This document shows positions 35,435 through 42,934 of a DNA stretch of 64,000 bases, one piece after another. The stretch comes from Micromonospora lutea (GTDB lineage: Bacteria > Actinomycetota > Actinomycetes > Mycobacteriales > Micromonosporaceae), in the NCBI RefSeq assembly GCF_016863535.1, contig NZ_BOPB01000012.1:1-64000 (forward strand). Direction: 5' to 3'. Every line of letters starts with the position of its first letter. Position 1 is the stretch's first letter. The position numbers and the translations under genes are program-made. The notes under the pieces were generated by a model. That model was not told the origin of the DNA. It saw only the letters and a list, made by a program, of their open reading frames with translations, and did no database searches.

Positions 35435-35974
35435 TCAGCCGGCGATCTGGTAGGTGGGACGGGTGGTGGCGCGGGCCAGGGTGTGGAAGGCGAGATTGAA
35501 GCCGACGTAGGCGGGGGTCGCCTCGGGTGTGACGTCGAGACGCTCGACGTCGAGGGCGTGCACCGCGAAGACGTACCGATGCGGACGGTCACCGGCCGGC
35601 GGCGCCGCGCCGCCGAAGCCGTGCTCCCCGTAGTCGTTGCGCACGGTGAACGCCCCCCGCAGGTCGTCACCGGTCGCGCCGCGCGGCAGCTCCGTCACGT
35701 CGGCCGGCAGGTTGACCAGCACCCAGTGCCAGAAACCACTGCCGGTCGGCGCGTCCGGGTCGAAACAGGTCACCACGAAACTCTTGGTCTCCGCCGGAAA
35801 GCCCGACCAGGCCAGGTGCGGCGAGACGTTGTCGCCACCGGTGCTGCCATGGGCGTGAGCCGCGTCCATCGGCTCACCGTTCTGCACGTCGTCGCTGGTC
35901 AGGGTGAAGGAGGCGACGGTCGGCAGCAGCTCGTACGGGTCGGGAGCGATGGGACGTTCCAGGGTCATCGACAC
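35435..35974 (-). CDS. PEBP family protein (YbhB/YbcL type)
   Basis: This 179-residue phosphatidylethanolamine-binding-protein-like protein has the ligand-pocket motifs [18 protein letters not shown] and [12 protein letters not shown], then [17 protein letters not shown]. The GTG at 35974 has GGAAGGA five bases upstream; ATG 35968 is the alternative. The cellular role of bacterial members is unclear; the pocket binds small anions. Confidence 0.85.
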   Translation of the reverse strand: MSMTLERPIAPDPYELLPTVASFTLTSDDVQNGEPMDAAHAHGSTGGDNVSPHLAWSGFPAETKSFVVTCFDPDAPTGSGFWHWVLVNLPADVTELPRGATGDDLRGAFTVRNDYGEHGFGGAAPPAGDRPHRYVFAVHALDVERLDVTPEATPAYVGFNLAFHTLARATTRPTYQIAG

Positions 35975-36118
35975 AGGTCCTTCCGGTGGAAGCGGTGTTG
36001 TGCGCTCCTTTTCTTACCCTGTGCGGCGCTGACATTCGACAGAACCACCCTCAACTCTGCCGTAACCGAGAGCCCTTCACGGCGGTTGTCACCCTGCAGC
36101 AGCTAGCGAAGGAGTCTC

Positions 36119-36277
36119 TTGGCCGGGGTCTGGCGCGACTTCATCACCGCCGTCATCGATGCCGTACGCAGACGTGACGAGGCGGCCCTCAGCGACGAAC
36201 GCCGCCGGGCGCTCGACCGGCTGGCCGATGAGAAGATCCGCGAAGGGCAGCGGAAACGCCCACCCGAGAGCAACTGA
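36119..36277 (+). CDS. Small hypothetical protein (52 residues) next to the attachment site
   Basis: A TTG codon preceded by AAGGAG at four bases opens a 52-codon frame: AGVWRDFITAVIDAVRRRDE, then ALSDERRRALDRLADEKIRE and a basic tail. It is highly charged and helical with no family I recognise. It is chromosomal, 45 bases before attL. The good ribosome site is the main support. Confidence 0.4.
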   Translation: MAGVWRDFITAVIDAVRRRDEAALSDERRRALDRLADEKIREGQRKRPPESN

Positions 36278-36322
36278 GACGGGTGCCAGTCACATCGACC
36301 GGGCTCAGACGTGCGTTCGGCA

Positions 36323-36384
36323 ATGCGGAGGGTGTGGGATTCGAACCCACGAAGACATTGCTGCCTTACCGGTTTTCAAGACCA
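36323..36384. repeat. attL: 62-bp duplicate of the tRNA-Ser(TGA) 3' part
   Basis: These 62 bases are identical to 50856-50917. They contain the T-arm, variable arm and anticodon-stem part of tRNA-Ser(TGA) but lack its 5' half, so this copy is not a functional tRNA. It marks the left end of the integrated element. Confidence 0.95.
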
Positions 36385-36690
36385 CGAAGCACACGGCGCT
36401 GACCTGCCGGTATGTGACCCAGCGCCCACCCTGCGACACGAATACGGCACACGGCCTACTCAAGCCAGCTCACTGATCCACCATCTCCAAGCCGGCTTCC
36501 ACCGAGCCGCCGGAGACCTCTCCCTAACGCTGGCGATACCCGCCCGGCGCGGGCGGCTCATTTGGCCTCGCTCTGGCTTTACCTCATCGGACTCAACCTC
36601 AAAGAGGAGTGGGGAGCCGCGCGTGTCGCCGCCCTGAACGTCGATGTCGTCCTATGCTCAAGAGTTCCGCCGAAGGGGAGGACAGCGGCG
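36385..36690. other. Left-end noncoding segment of the AICE
   Basis: About 300 bases lie between attL and the first cargo gene. A short GC hairpin (CCGCCC at 36540-36545 with GGGCGG at 36551-36556) and a possible -10, TATGCT (36653-36658), are present. The latter lacks a convincing -35. I see no gene. Confidence 0.4.
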
Positions 36691-37638
36691 ATGGCAAAGA
36701 CGAGCCGAGCGGGGACAAGGTTCCTCGCGCATCCGGTCTACCTCGATGTACCCATGATGGTCAGCTTCCTAGCTACCCTTGACGACGGGGTGGCGTACAC
36801 CAGCGAGGTGGCCGAGCGCCTCGCGTCGACGAAGGAAGGCGAGGGCGAGGGAGCCGCCAAAGCCGGGATCCCAAGCCTTGCGCAGTGGCTTGGCCTCTCC
36901 CTCAGCGCCGAGGGCAAGTACCGCCGCCGCTCTCTGAGCGATGAATCCGTAGAGGCCAAGCTGGTTCGTGAACACACGTCGGCGTCACTCTTCAATATCC
37001 TCCGCCAGCGACTCGAAGCCGTTGGCGGGATGAAGGTGTTAGCCCCCAACGAAGATCTCTCAGGCGTCCAGGTAGGGGATCTCGTTGAGGTCAGAGGGAC
37101 GATCAACGGTGATCCACTCCGGCAGGTAATAGCCCTGATGTCGGCCATCGCCCCTTATATAGGCTGGGATCTGGACGATGAAAAGATGCCGACCCGAACA
37201 CGGCAGCCTGGAGCAAAGAGGAAAGGCAATCAGTCCCCTCTCCTGCCACAGCAGGGCGACGACAGTGACAATATTAGAATGTTTCGCATCCTGAAAGCGG
37301 ACGTTGCTAAGTCGAGCGTTCTCGACCTTACGATGACGCTTGACGATGGCAGGCATGTCGTACTGGCAGCATCGAATGAGTACATGACGGAGGCTGCGGA
37401 GCAATACATGCTGGCAGGCTCTTTCGCGGCATTGGGAAAGGTTACACAGGTCGTTAAACCGGGCGAGAAGGTTAGCCTTTTGAGGCGGACCGTTTTCTCG
37501 GCAATCGACGCAACCGGCGAGGCTTCTTCCGAGGAAGCTTTCTCCGGCCTGCGGGATTCGATGCCAGGGCTAGACCTGTCGAGCCTGGCTGTCGCAGGTC
37601 CAGGACTCCAGGTACTACCTCTAGCCATATACGTTTAA
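36691..37638 (+). CDS. DUF6414-like protein, AICE cargo
   Basis: This 315-residue protein begins RFLAHPVYLDVPMMVSFLATLDDG, which resembles, from memory, the opening of DUF6414 proteins. It continues with helices (SASLFNILRQRLEAVGG), a short beta region (VQVGDLVEVRGTI) and a C-terminal part with VVLAASNEYMTEAAEQYMLAGSF and a final hydrophobic stretch. There is no catalytic motif I recognise. GGGGAGG precedes the ATG. Base composition is clearly less GC-rich than its surroundings and a rare TTA codon occurs at 37039. It is paired with the HEPN gene 23 bases downstream. Confidence 0.55.
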   Translation: MAKTSRAGTRFLAHPVYLDVPMMVSFLATLDDGVAYTSEVAERLASTKEGEGEGAAKAGIPSLAQWLGLSLSAEGKYRRRSLSDESVEAKLVREHTSASLFNILRQRLEAVGGMKVLAPNEDLSGVQVGDLVEVRGTINGDPLRQVIALMSAIAPYIGWDLDDEKMPTRTRQPGAKRKGNQSPLLPQQGDDSDNIRMFRILKADVAKSSVLDLTMTLDDGRHVVLAASNEYMTEAAEQYMLAGSFAALGKVTQVVKPGEKVSLLRRTVFSAIDATGEASSEEAFSGLRDSMPGLDLSSLAVAGPGLQVLPLAIYV

Positions 37639-37661
37639 CCCCCACCCATGCCGAAAATTGG

Positions 37662-38489
37662 ATGACGACGGAACCGTTGGCGCGACTAGGGCGAAAGGAT
37701 GAAGCTGAGCCGGTGACCACAACTGACGATCAGTTGCCCGAACTCGCGGCACTACCAAACACAAAGATTCTTCGCGTTCCCGCAAGTAGGGCGTGTTTGA
37801 ACTTTGTATCAAACGCGGATGACATTCGAGACTTCTACGCGCTACATCAAGAGGCCAAGAAGGTCAACGTTAGGGCGATTTACCAGAAGCTGCATGTAGC
37901 CAACAAGGCGGTGTTAGTGCTGGTCGCCGCACTGTGGGAAGCCTATTGCGAGGACGTTGCAGAAGAGGGCCTACGACTTCTCGTGCAGCATGCGCCTTCT
38001 TGGGAAGCGCTGCCGCGACCATTGTTGAAGTCTGTCGCGAAGGAGCTTCGCCGACTAGACGAGGAGTTTGCGCCTTGGACTTTAGCGGGCGAGGGCTGGC
38101 GACAATACCTAACAGACCGACTGGCGCTGCTTGGCCAGAAGAGGAACTATTCCTTTGCAACGCCGAAGTCGAAGAATGTGGACACTTTGTTCCTGGACTC
38201 CATCGGGATCGTCCGCATATCAGATTCGTGGTCGCTTCCATCCGGCGCCGACTGGGCGCGAAGCGAGTTAGACAAGTTTATTGACCAGCGGAATATGATT
38301 GCTCATCGGTACGTGGCCGGTGATACCGTTTCCAAACGGCATGTCCGACAATTCTTCAATCTGGTCGCCGGCCTGGTCGCCCGAACAGACGCCGAGGTAG
38401 GGCGCGTAATCACCGAGGTGACGGGGAAAAATCGATGGACCGCGGCATCGATGCCTTCCCCTCGGACCGATAAGCCGACGAATTTGTGA
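37662..38489 (+). CDS. HEPN-domain protein (RiboL-PSP-HEPN/MAE_28990-like), AICE cargo
   Basis: This 275-residue, mostly helical protein has an N-terminal region with KAVLVLVAALWEAYCEDVAEE, typical of HEPN superfamily members of the RiboL-PSP group. The active-site motif RxxxxH is intact as R210-NMIA-H215 in FIDQRNMIAHRY. Active HEPN proteins are RNases that cut tRNA, mRNA or rRNA in toxin-antitoxin and phage-abortive systems. Three TTA codons (37914, 38082, 38268) and lower GC mark it as foreign. The start is not certain: no ribosome site precedes ATG 37662, but a five-codon mini-frame overlaps it (ATGA), which would allow coupling. Confidence 0.65.
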   Translation: MTTEPLARLGRKDEAEPVTTTDDQLPELAALPNTKILRVPASRACLNFVSNADDIRDFYALHQEAKKVNVRAIYQKLHVANKAVLVLVAALWEAYCEDVAEEGLRLLVQHAPSWEALPRPLLKSVAKELRRLDEEFAPWTLAGEGWRQYLTDRLALLGQKRNYSFATPKSKNVDTLFLDSIGIVRISDSWSLPSGADWARSELDKFIDQRNMIAHRYVAGDTVSKRHVRQFFNLVAGLVARTDAEVGRVITEVTGKNRWTAASMPSPRTDKPTNL

Positions 38490-38514
38490 GCGATGAAGCC
38501 GGCCGCGGTGTATT

Positions 38515-39210
38515 TCAGCCGCCGGCCCGTTCGATCAGGACGCTGGCTATCTCGTCCATGCCCGTGATCACCACATCCGCTTCGGCGGCCCGGAACGTCT
38601 CGACCTTGGCCGGCCGATTCGCGTAGCCGACCACCCGCACCCCGGCGGCCCGCGCCCCGTCGATGTCTGACAGCGAGTCGCCGATCAGTACGCACCGGGC
38701 CGCCGGCTCGCCGAGGGCGCGTACGGCTTGCAGAATCGGCGCCGGGTTGGGCTTCATGCGGCCCGGGTCGGCGTACGCCCGGCCGACTAACGGCGAGACG
38801 TACGCGGCAAGTCGATGTGCCGCGAGATATGTGCTCACCGCGCTGGCTGAGTTGTTGCTGACCACCGCCACCGGCATCCCGGCCTGACGCGCTCCGACGA
38901 TAACTTCCCGGCCGTACGGCGTGGGTTCGGCTGTCTCGACGGCTCGACGTTCGGCCGCGCAGAGTGCGTCCTCTATGGTCCGCGTTAGGTCCTGGTCGCC
39001 GGCCGCGCCGGTGCGGCGTAGCACTTCAAGCGGGTCCGGCTCGCTGGCAAGTTCCGGTGGTACGTCGACCCCGTGCCGCCGCAGCACGTCGACCAGCTCG
39101 GCGGCAACCTGCGGTGCGGGGTATCCGGCGAAGATGCTGCACACCGGGCCGTCGAAATCGAGTAGGAGTGCGTCAACGTCGCCGAGTAGTCGGCTGAGGT
39201 CGGCGTTCAT
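38515..39210 (-). CDS. HAD-family phosphatase, AICE
   Basis: This 231-residue HAD hydrolase has LLLDFDGPVC (nucleophile Asp), VSNNS, the lysine in GRMKPNP and GDSLSDIDGARAAGV. It is a phosphoglycolate-phosphatase-like type with a helical cap. The ATG overlaps the stop of the GntR regulator (ATGA), so both are made together. AICEs commonly carry such a HAD gene beside the regulator; its substrate is unknown. It converges with the HEPN gene. Confidence 0.82.
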   Translation of the reverse strand: MNADLSRLLGDVDALLLDFDGPVCSIFAGYPAPQVAAELVDVLRRHGVDVPPELASEPDPLEVLRRTGAAGDQDLTRTIEDALCAAERRAVETAEPTPYGREVIVGARQAGMPVAVVSNNSASAVSTYLAAHRLAAYVSPLVGRAYADPGRMKPNPAPILQAVRALGEPAARCVLIGDSLSDIDGARAAGVRVVGYANRPAKVETFRAAEADVVITGMDEIASVLIERAGG

Positions 39211-40073
39211 GCGTCGTACCGGTAGGCGATGGTCGACCAAACTGAGTCGAACCATTGGCGGGATGCTTCCACGAACTGTGTGCCGTGTGAGGCGTCGTCG
39301 TCGGTTACGGCGTAGTGGAACAGCGGCACATCCTTGCCCATCAGGTCATAGATGGCCATTGGCTCACCCTTGATCGATACGGTGCGTTCAGTGACGGGAT
39401 AGAAGCCGTAGAAGACTTCTTCGCTGTTGAGGATGTAGAGCTTGAACAGCGGGGACGCCCGGTGTAGTCGTACCTCAACGGTGGTCGATCGGATCAGGCC
39501 GAGGTCGCCTAGCTCGGTGACCTGATCGATGATTCCGTCTGCTGCTCGGCGAGTGATTCGCTCGGCGCGTTCGCGTACCGCTGGGTCATCGGCTTGTGTC
39601 TCGGCTCGTGCTGGCAGTGCCATGGGTGCGGTCATGTCGGAGATCAGGACTCGTACGGCGATCGTTTCCGGTGCGAGTCGACCGACGCGCACCTTGTCGA
39701 GCGCCTCGGCGAGCGCGTCGCGCAGCGTCTCGCCGGAGAACCCGGCGAAGTCGATGCTGACGTGAGGTCGGTCGAACGCTGCTTCGATGTGCGGGCGCAG
39801 CTCGACGGCTCGCTGTGTCTGCGCCCGGACAAACGCACCGCTGCCCTGCCGGGACACAATCAGTCGCTCTGTCCGGAGCAGGTCTAGGGCTCGTTTGACC
39901 GTCTCTCGTGCCACGCCGTAGCGGGTGGCTAGCTCAGGCTGCGACGGCAGCTTGTCACCGGGGGCGAGTCGGCGCGTGAGGATGGCCGCCCGCAGCTTGT
40001 TCGCGATCTGCTGTGACGCCTGTTTTGGGTCGTCGGGGTCTAGCTGGCCGAGGAAGTCAAGGTTCTCGCTCAC
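39207..40073 (-). CDS. GntR-family repressor of the AICE (KorSA-like)
   Basis: This 288-residue protein has a GntR winged helix at residues 15-85 (ANKLRAAILTRRLAPGDKLP, ATRYGVARETVKRAL) and a larger C-terminal effector domain. The GTG start lies seven bases after TAGGGT (40085-40080), predicting a leaderless transcript. Three copies of a CTGRCTAGCCARG palindrome upstream are the likely operators. By analogy with KorSA of pSAM2 it should repress both itself and the rightward transfer/replication operon, keeping the element quiet. Confidence 0.82.
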   Translation of the reverse strand: MSENLDFLGQLDPDDPKQASQQIANKLRAAILTRRLAPGDKLPSQPELATRYGVARETVKRALDLLRTERLIVSRQGSGAFVRAQTQRAVELRPHIEAAFDRPHVSIDFAGFSGETLRDALAEALDKVRVGRLAPETIAVRVLISDMTAPMALPARAETQADDPAVRERAERITRRAADGIIDQVTELGDLGLIRSTTVEVRLHRASPLFKLYILNSEEVFYGFYPVTERTVSIKGEPMAIYDLMGKDVPLFHYAVTDDDASHGTQFVEASRQWFDSVWSTIAYRYDA

Positions 40074-40079
40074 GGGATC

Positions 40080-40180
40080 ACCCTAGCTCTGACTAGCCAA
40101 GTTGGGAAAGTTCGCCGCATCCTCTTGACCTGACTAGCCAAGCCGACTTACGTTCATCTCGTTGGACCTGGCTAGCCAGG
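40080..40180. promoter_or_regulatory. AICE control region: divergent promoters with three CTGRCTAGCCARG operators
   Basis: Operators: CTGACTAGCCAAG at 40089-40101 and 40130-40142, and the perfect palindrome CCTGGCTAGCCAGG at 40167-40180. The rightward promoter TTGACC (40125-40130), 17-base spacer, TTACGT (40148-40153) has the middle operator inside its spacer. The leftward -10, TAGGGT (40085-40080), abuts the first operator. One repressor can therefore silence both directions. Confidence 0.7.
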
Positions 40181-40505
40181 AACGACAAGCCGGTTGGTTG
40201 CTGCGTCGGCGTTGCGGCTTTGGCTGCGGCGTTCGCGAACGGGCCGCCGTGTGGCCGTTCATTGACAACTTCAGAGCAGAAGCGCCGCGTTGATCTGGCT
40301 TGCGGTATTCCCGCCTTGAGTCACACGGTGGCCGACCTCGGTAGATCCCGAGCGAGCGGGCCGAGCGGGCCGGATCTTGGCGCGCGGAACGTCTTCTGCC
40401 TCTTCGCATCTGCACCTGTCCCGGGGTGGGTTGTCGCGCTGCTTGGGCGCGCGGCCTCACCCCGGGCTTTCCCGTCTTGATCCCCGCTTGTGGAGGTGAG
40501 CCGTC
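40181..40505. other. Leader region of the rightward AICE operon
   Basis: This is about 325 bases without a supported gene. It contains a 12-bp palindrome, CGTTCGCGAACG (40230-40241), and a GTGGAGGTGAG ribosome site at the right edge. The open frames here give no family-like protein. Confidence 0.4.
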
Positions 40506-40676
40506 ATGACCGTGAGCGTCTTTGCTGCCGTTCGAGTGACCACCAAGAGCAGCGCCGTTTGGCGTAGTTGCCACCGCTGCGGCGGGCTCGCCCCGCTGGC
40601 ACCCGATGAGCGTCACTGCCGCCCTTGCCGGCCGGTGTCGCGTTCTCGCCGTTCTGGAAGGAACCGATCGAAGTGA
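40506..40676 (+). CDS. Small zinc-finger-like protein of the AICE
   Basis: This 56-residue basic protein has two CxxC pairs (SCHRCGG and HCRPCRP, cysteines 22/25 and 38/41) separated by 12 residues, a rubredoxin-like zinc knuckle. GGAGGTGAG lies upstream of the ATG. Its stop overlaps the GTG of the next gene (GTGA). It is the first gene of the transfer operon; DNA or RNA binding is plausible but unproven. Confidence 0.55.
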   Translation: MTVSVFAAVRVTTKSSAVWRSCHRCGGLAPLAPDERHCRPCRPVSRSRRSGRNRSK

Positions 40677-40915
40677 TCACCAACCTGCCCACTGCCGAGC
40701 CGACCGCCGCTGACCTGGCCGCGATCGACACTGAGTGGCCGCTGATCGCCGCCGAGCTGGACGTGTTGGACGCGCAGATCACCCTGATCTACGCCGAGGA
40801 CCACGGCGGCCCGTCGCCGCTGGACTGGCGTCGGCTGCGTCGGGCTGAGGCGCGCGTGACCCGTGCCGCCGCCGACCTGGCCACCCGCACCAGCGACCCG
40901 CACCGCGCGGCCTGA
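40673..40915 (+). CDS. DUF6284-like small AICE protein
   Basis: This is an 80-residue, mostly helical acidic-to-basic protein (AADLAAIDTEWPLIAAELDVLDAQI, then WRRLRRAEARVTRAAADLA). It is consistent with DUF6284 proteins found in AICEs; the family call is from memory. It is coupled on both sides by GTGA and TGATG overlaps. Function unknown. Confidence 0.6.
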   Translation: MITNLPTAEPTAADLAAIDTEWPLIAAELDVLDAQITLIYAEDHGGPSPLDWRRLRRAEARVTRAAADLATRTSDPHRAA

Positions 40916-41289
40916 TGTCGCGCATCCGCGCCGCCTACTTCGACCCGGACGGGTCGCGGTACGGCATCCCCACGTTCTGGTGGCGCGGCGCTCCGCCGGG
41001 CTACGCCACCCGCCGTCAACTGCGCGCCGCTGGCCTGTGCCCGGGTGGTCAGCCGATCGCCGCGCAGATCCTTTGGCGCGGCGTCGGTGGCACCCGCACC
41101 GCCTACCTGTACCGGGTCGATTTGGCCCGGCCGAAGCGCACCGCCACCCCTGCCCAACGGCGCGCCATCGCCGCCGCCCTAAGGGCTCGCCGGACCTGCC
41201 GTGTCTGCGGCGTGGTGCGGCCCTACTACATCCCGCGCTCGCTCGGCGAGTGCGTCGACTGCGCCTACCCGATGGAGGCCGCCGCATGA
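40915..41289 (+). CDS. RRQRL-motif zinc-binding protein of the AICE
   Basis: This 124-residue protein begins with a GIPTFWWRGAP segment and TRRQLRAAGLCPGGQ (the RRQ-L motif that names the family), and ends with CRVCGVVRPYYIP...CVDC, a two-pair zinc site. Such proteins accompany tra genes in AICEs of Micromonospora and Streptomyces; role unknown, possibly nucleic-acid binding. Its stop overlaps the NUDIX gene start (ATGA). Confidence 0.65.
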   Translation: MSRIRAAYFDPDGSRYGIPTFWWRGAPPGYATRRQLRAAGLCPGGQPIAAQILWRGVGGTRTAYLYRVDLARPKRTATPAQRRAIAAALRARRTCRVCGVVRPYYIPRSLGECVDCAYPMEAAA

Positions 41290-41972
41290 CCCGCACCTAC
41301 ACCCATCCATCCGTGCTGGCCGGCATCGCCGCCGGAGCGTCGTGGGCCGACCCAACCATGGACCCGACCTGCATCGACTGGACGGCACGCCGCGCCACCG
41401 CCGCGATCCCGTTCCCGCTGGTCGACGGCCGACCGGTCAACCCGTACGCGCCAACCGGCATCCGCTACGGCCGTAACGAGCTGGGCCATTGGGGCGAGCA
41501 GCAGTGCGCCGACGCGATCGTCACCGCGACCGTCCGCGACGGGTGGCGGTGGATCGTGCTGGTCGAACGCGCCGACGGCCACGGCTGGGCGCTGCCCGGC
41601 GGGTACGTCGACCCGGGAGAGACGCCGCTGAATGCGGCGGCGCGGGAACTGGCCGAGGAAACCGGCCTGACCGTCGACCCGTCCCGGGAGCCGTACGAGG
41701 TCCTGCCGGCCCGGTACGTGCCCGACCCGCGCGCCTCGGATGAGGCGTGGATGGTCACCACCCCGGTCCGCTTCGACCTAGGCAAGCACGCCGGTCCACG
41801 GCCGGACGTCACCGGCTCCGACGACGCCCGCCGCGCCATCTGGGCACCCGCCGCCGACTTCGCGTACCTCGCCCTGTTCCTGGACATCTGCTACGGCGGC
41901 CAGGTGTTCGCCGCTCACCGTGACCTGCTCGCCGACATCCTCACCCCGCTGACCGGAGGACACCCGTCATGA
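41286..41972 (+). CDS. NUDIX hydrolase, Pif-like (transfer immunity factor)
   Basis: This 228-residue protein carries a perfect NUDIX box, G-YVDPG-E-TPLNAAA-RELAEETGL, at residues about 107-129 within a typical NUDIX core. In pSAM2 the NUDIX protein Pif, encoded in the same kind of position, blocks redundant transfer between cells carrying the element. The same role is inferred here from family and context. It is coupled to its neighbours by four-base overlaps. Confidence 0.75.
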   Translation: MTRTYTHPSVLAGIAAGASWADPTMDPTCIDWTARRATAAIPFPLVDGRPVNPYAPTGIRYGRNELGHWGEQQCADAIVTATVRDGWRWIVLVERADGHGWALPGGYVDPGETPLNAAARELAEETGLTVDPSREPYEVLPARYVPDPRASDEAWMVTTPVRFDLGKHAGPRPDVTGSDDARRAIWAPAADFAYLALFLDICYGGQVFAAHRDLLADILTPLTGGHPS

Positions 41973-42844
41973 CTGCCCCCACCATCAACGGCACCCGCTA
42001 CCCGCAACCCGTCGAAGCACTACTGCCGGCCGCCCGCGCCCTGCCCCTGCCAGACGGGCAGGAGTTCCCGTCCCGCAACCGACTGATGCGCGAGTTCCGC
42101 ATCGGCGCGCCGAAGGCCGACGAACTGCTCGCCCGACTCAAGTCCGAGCACGCCGACCGGACCCGCACCGACACCCTTCGCTCGGCGATGGCCGTCCGGG
42201 GTGCCCTGCTGGCACCGCAGGCCGACACCGATAGCCCGGTGGTGCCCCGGCTGGACTACGCCGAGCCGATCGGCCCGGACCCGGCACCGGTACCGGCCGT
42301 GCCCGAGCACGCGCCGCCGCCCGCCGAGCCGGTGAAGATCCCACCGGCCGCGCCGCCCGCCGAGGTCACGCCGGTCGGTCACCCGGACACGCCCACCCCG
42401 CCCACCACCGGCAAGCCGGCCCGTCCGGCGGTGGTGTGGCCGGTCATCCTGCTAGCGCTTCCCGCGTTCGTGGCTATCTGGTCCGGATGGGTCGGACTCG
42501 GCGGACTCACCGGATTCGGGGTGGTGCACCCGCTACCCGGAATCGCGGACGGGTTCGCCATCAACACCGCCATCACGCTGCCGATCGGCGTCGAGACGTA
42601 CGGCGCGTACGCCCTGTACGTGTGGCTGTCCGGCCGCGTACCCGAGCGGGCTCGACGGTTCGCGAAGTGGTCGGCCATCGCCTCACTGCTCATCGGCGCA
42701 CTCGGCCAAGTCGCCTATCACCTGCTCGTCGCCGCCGGAGTACAGGTCGCCCCCTGGTGGATCACCACCGCCGTCGCCTGCCTGCCCGTGGCGGTGCTCG
42801 GCATGGGCGCCGCACTGGCGCACCTCGTTCGCTCGCACGACTAG
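41969..42844 (+). CDS. DUF2637-like membrane protein of the AICE (Spd-type spread protein candidate)
   Basis: This 291-residue protein has a soluble N-terminal HTH-like region (SRNRLMREFRIGAPKADELLARLK), a Pro-rich linker, and four transmembrane helices at residues 150-285 with GFAINTAITLPIGVETYGAYALYVW, which resembles DUF2637. Its place directly before the Tra translocase suggests it helps DNA spread through the mycelium, as Spd proteins do. Confidence 0.65.
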   Translation: MTAPTINGTRYPQPVEALLPAARALPLPDGQEFPSRNRLMREFRIGAPKADELLARLKSEHADRTRTDTLRSAMAVRGALLAPQADTDSPVVPRLDYAEPIGPDPAPVPAVPEHAPPPAEPVKIPPAAPPAEVTPVGHPDTPTPPTTGKPARPAVVWPVILLALPAFVAIWSGWVGLGGLTGFGVVHPLPGIADGFAINTAITLPIGVETYGAYALYVWLSGRVPERARRFAKWSAIASLLIGALGQVAYHLLVAAGVQVAPWWITTAVACLPVAVLGMGAALAHLVRSHD

Positions 42845-42934
42845 TTCCGCCCGGCGGCACGGCCCCTGGCTTCCCAACCTGCGCCGTGCCGCCGGTCCCC
42901 TTCCGATCTCCCGACCGTTGGAGGAACCCCCATC

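Noticed and set aside
40220..40480. Possible gene in the AICE leader region
   Set aside because: No ribosome site or family-like sequence, and a palindrome interrupts it; treated as leader.
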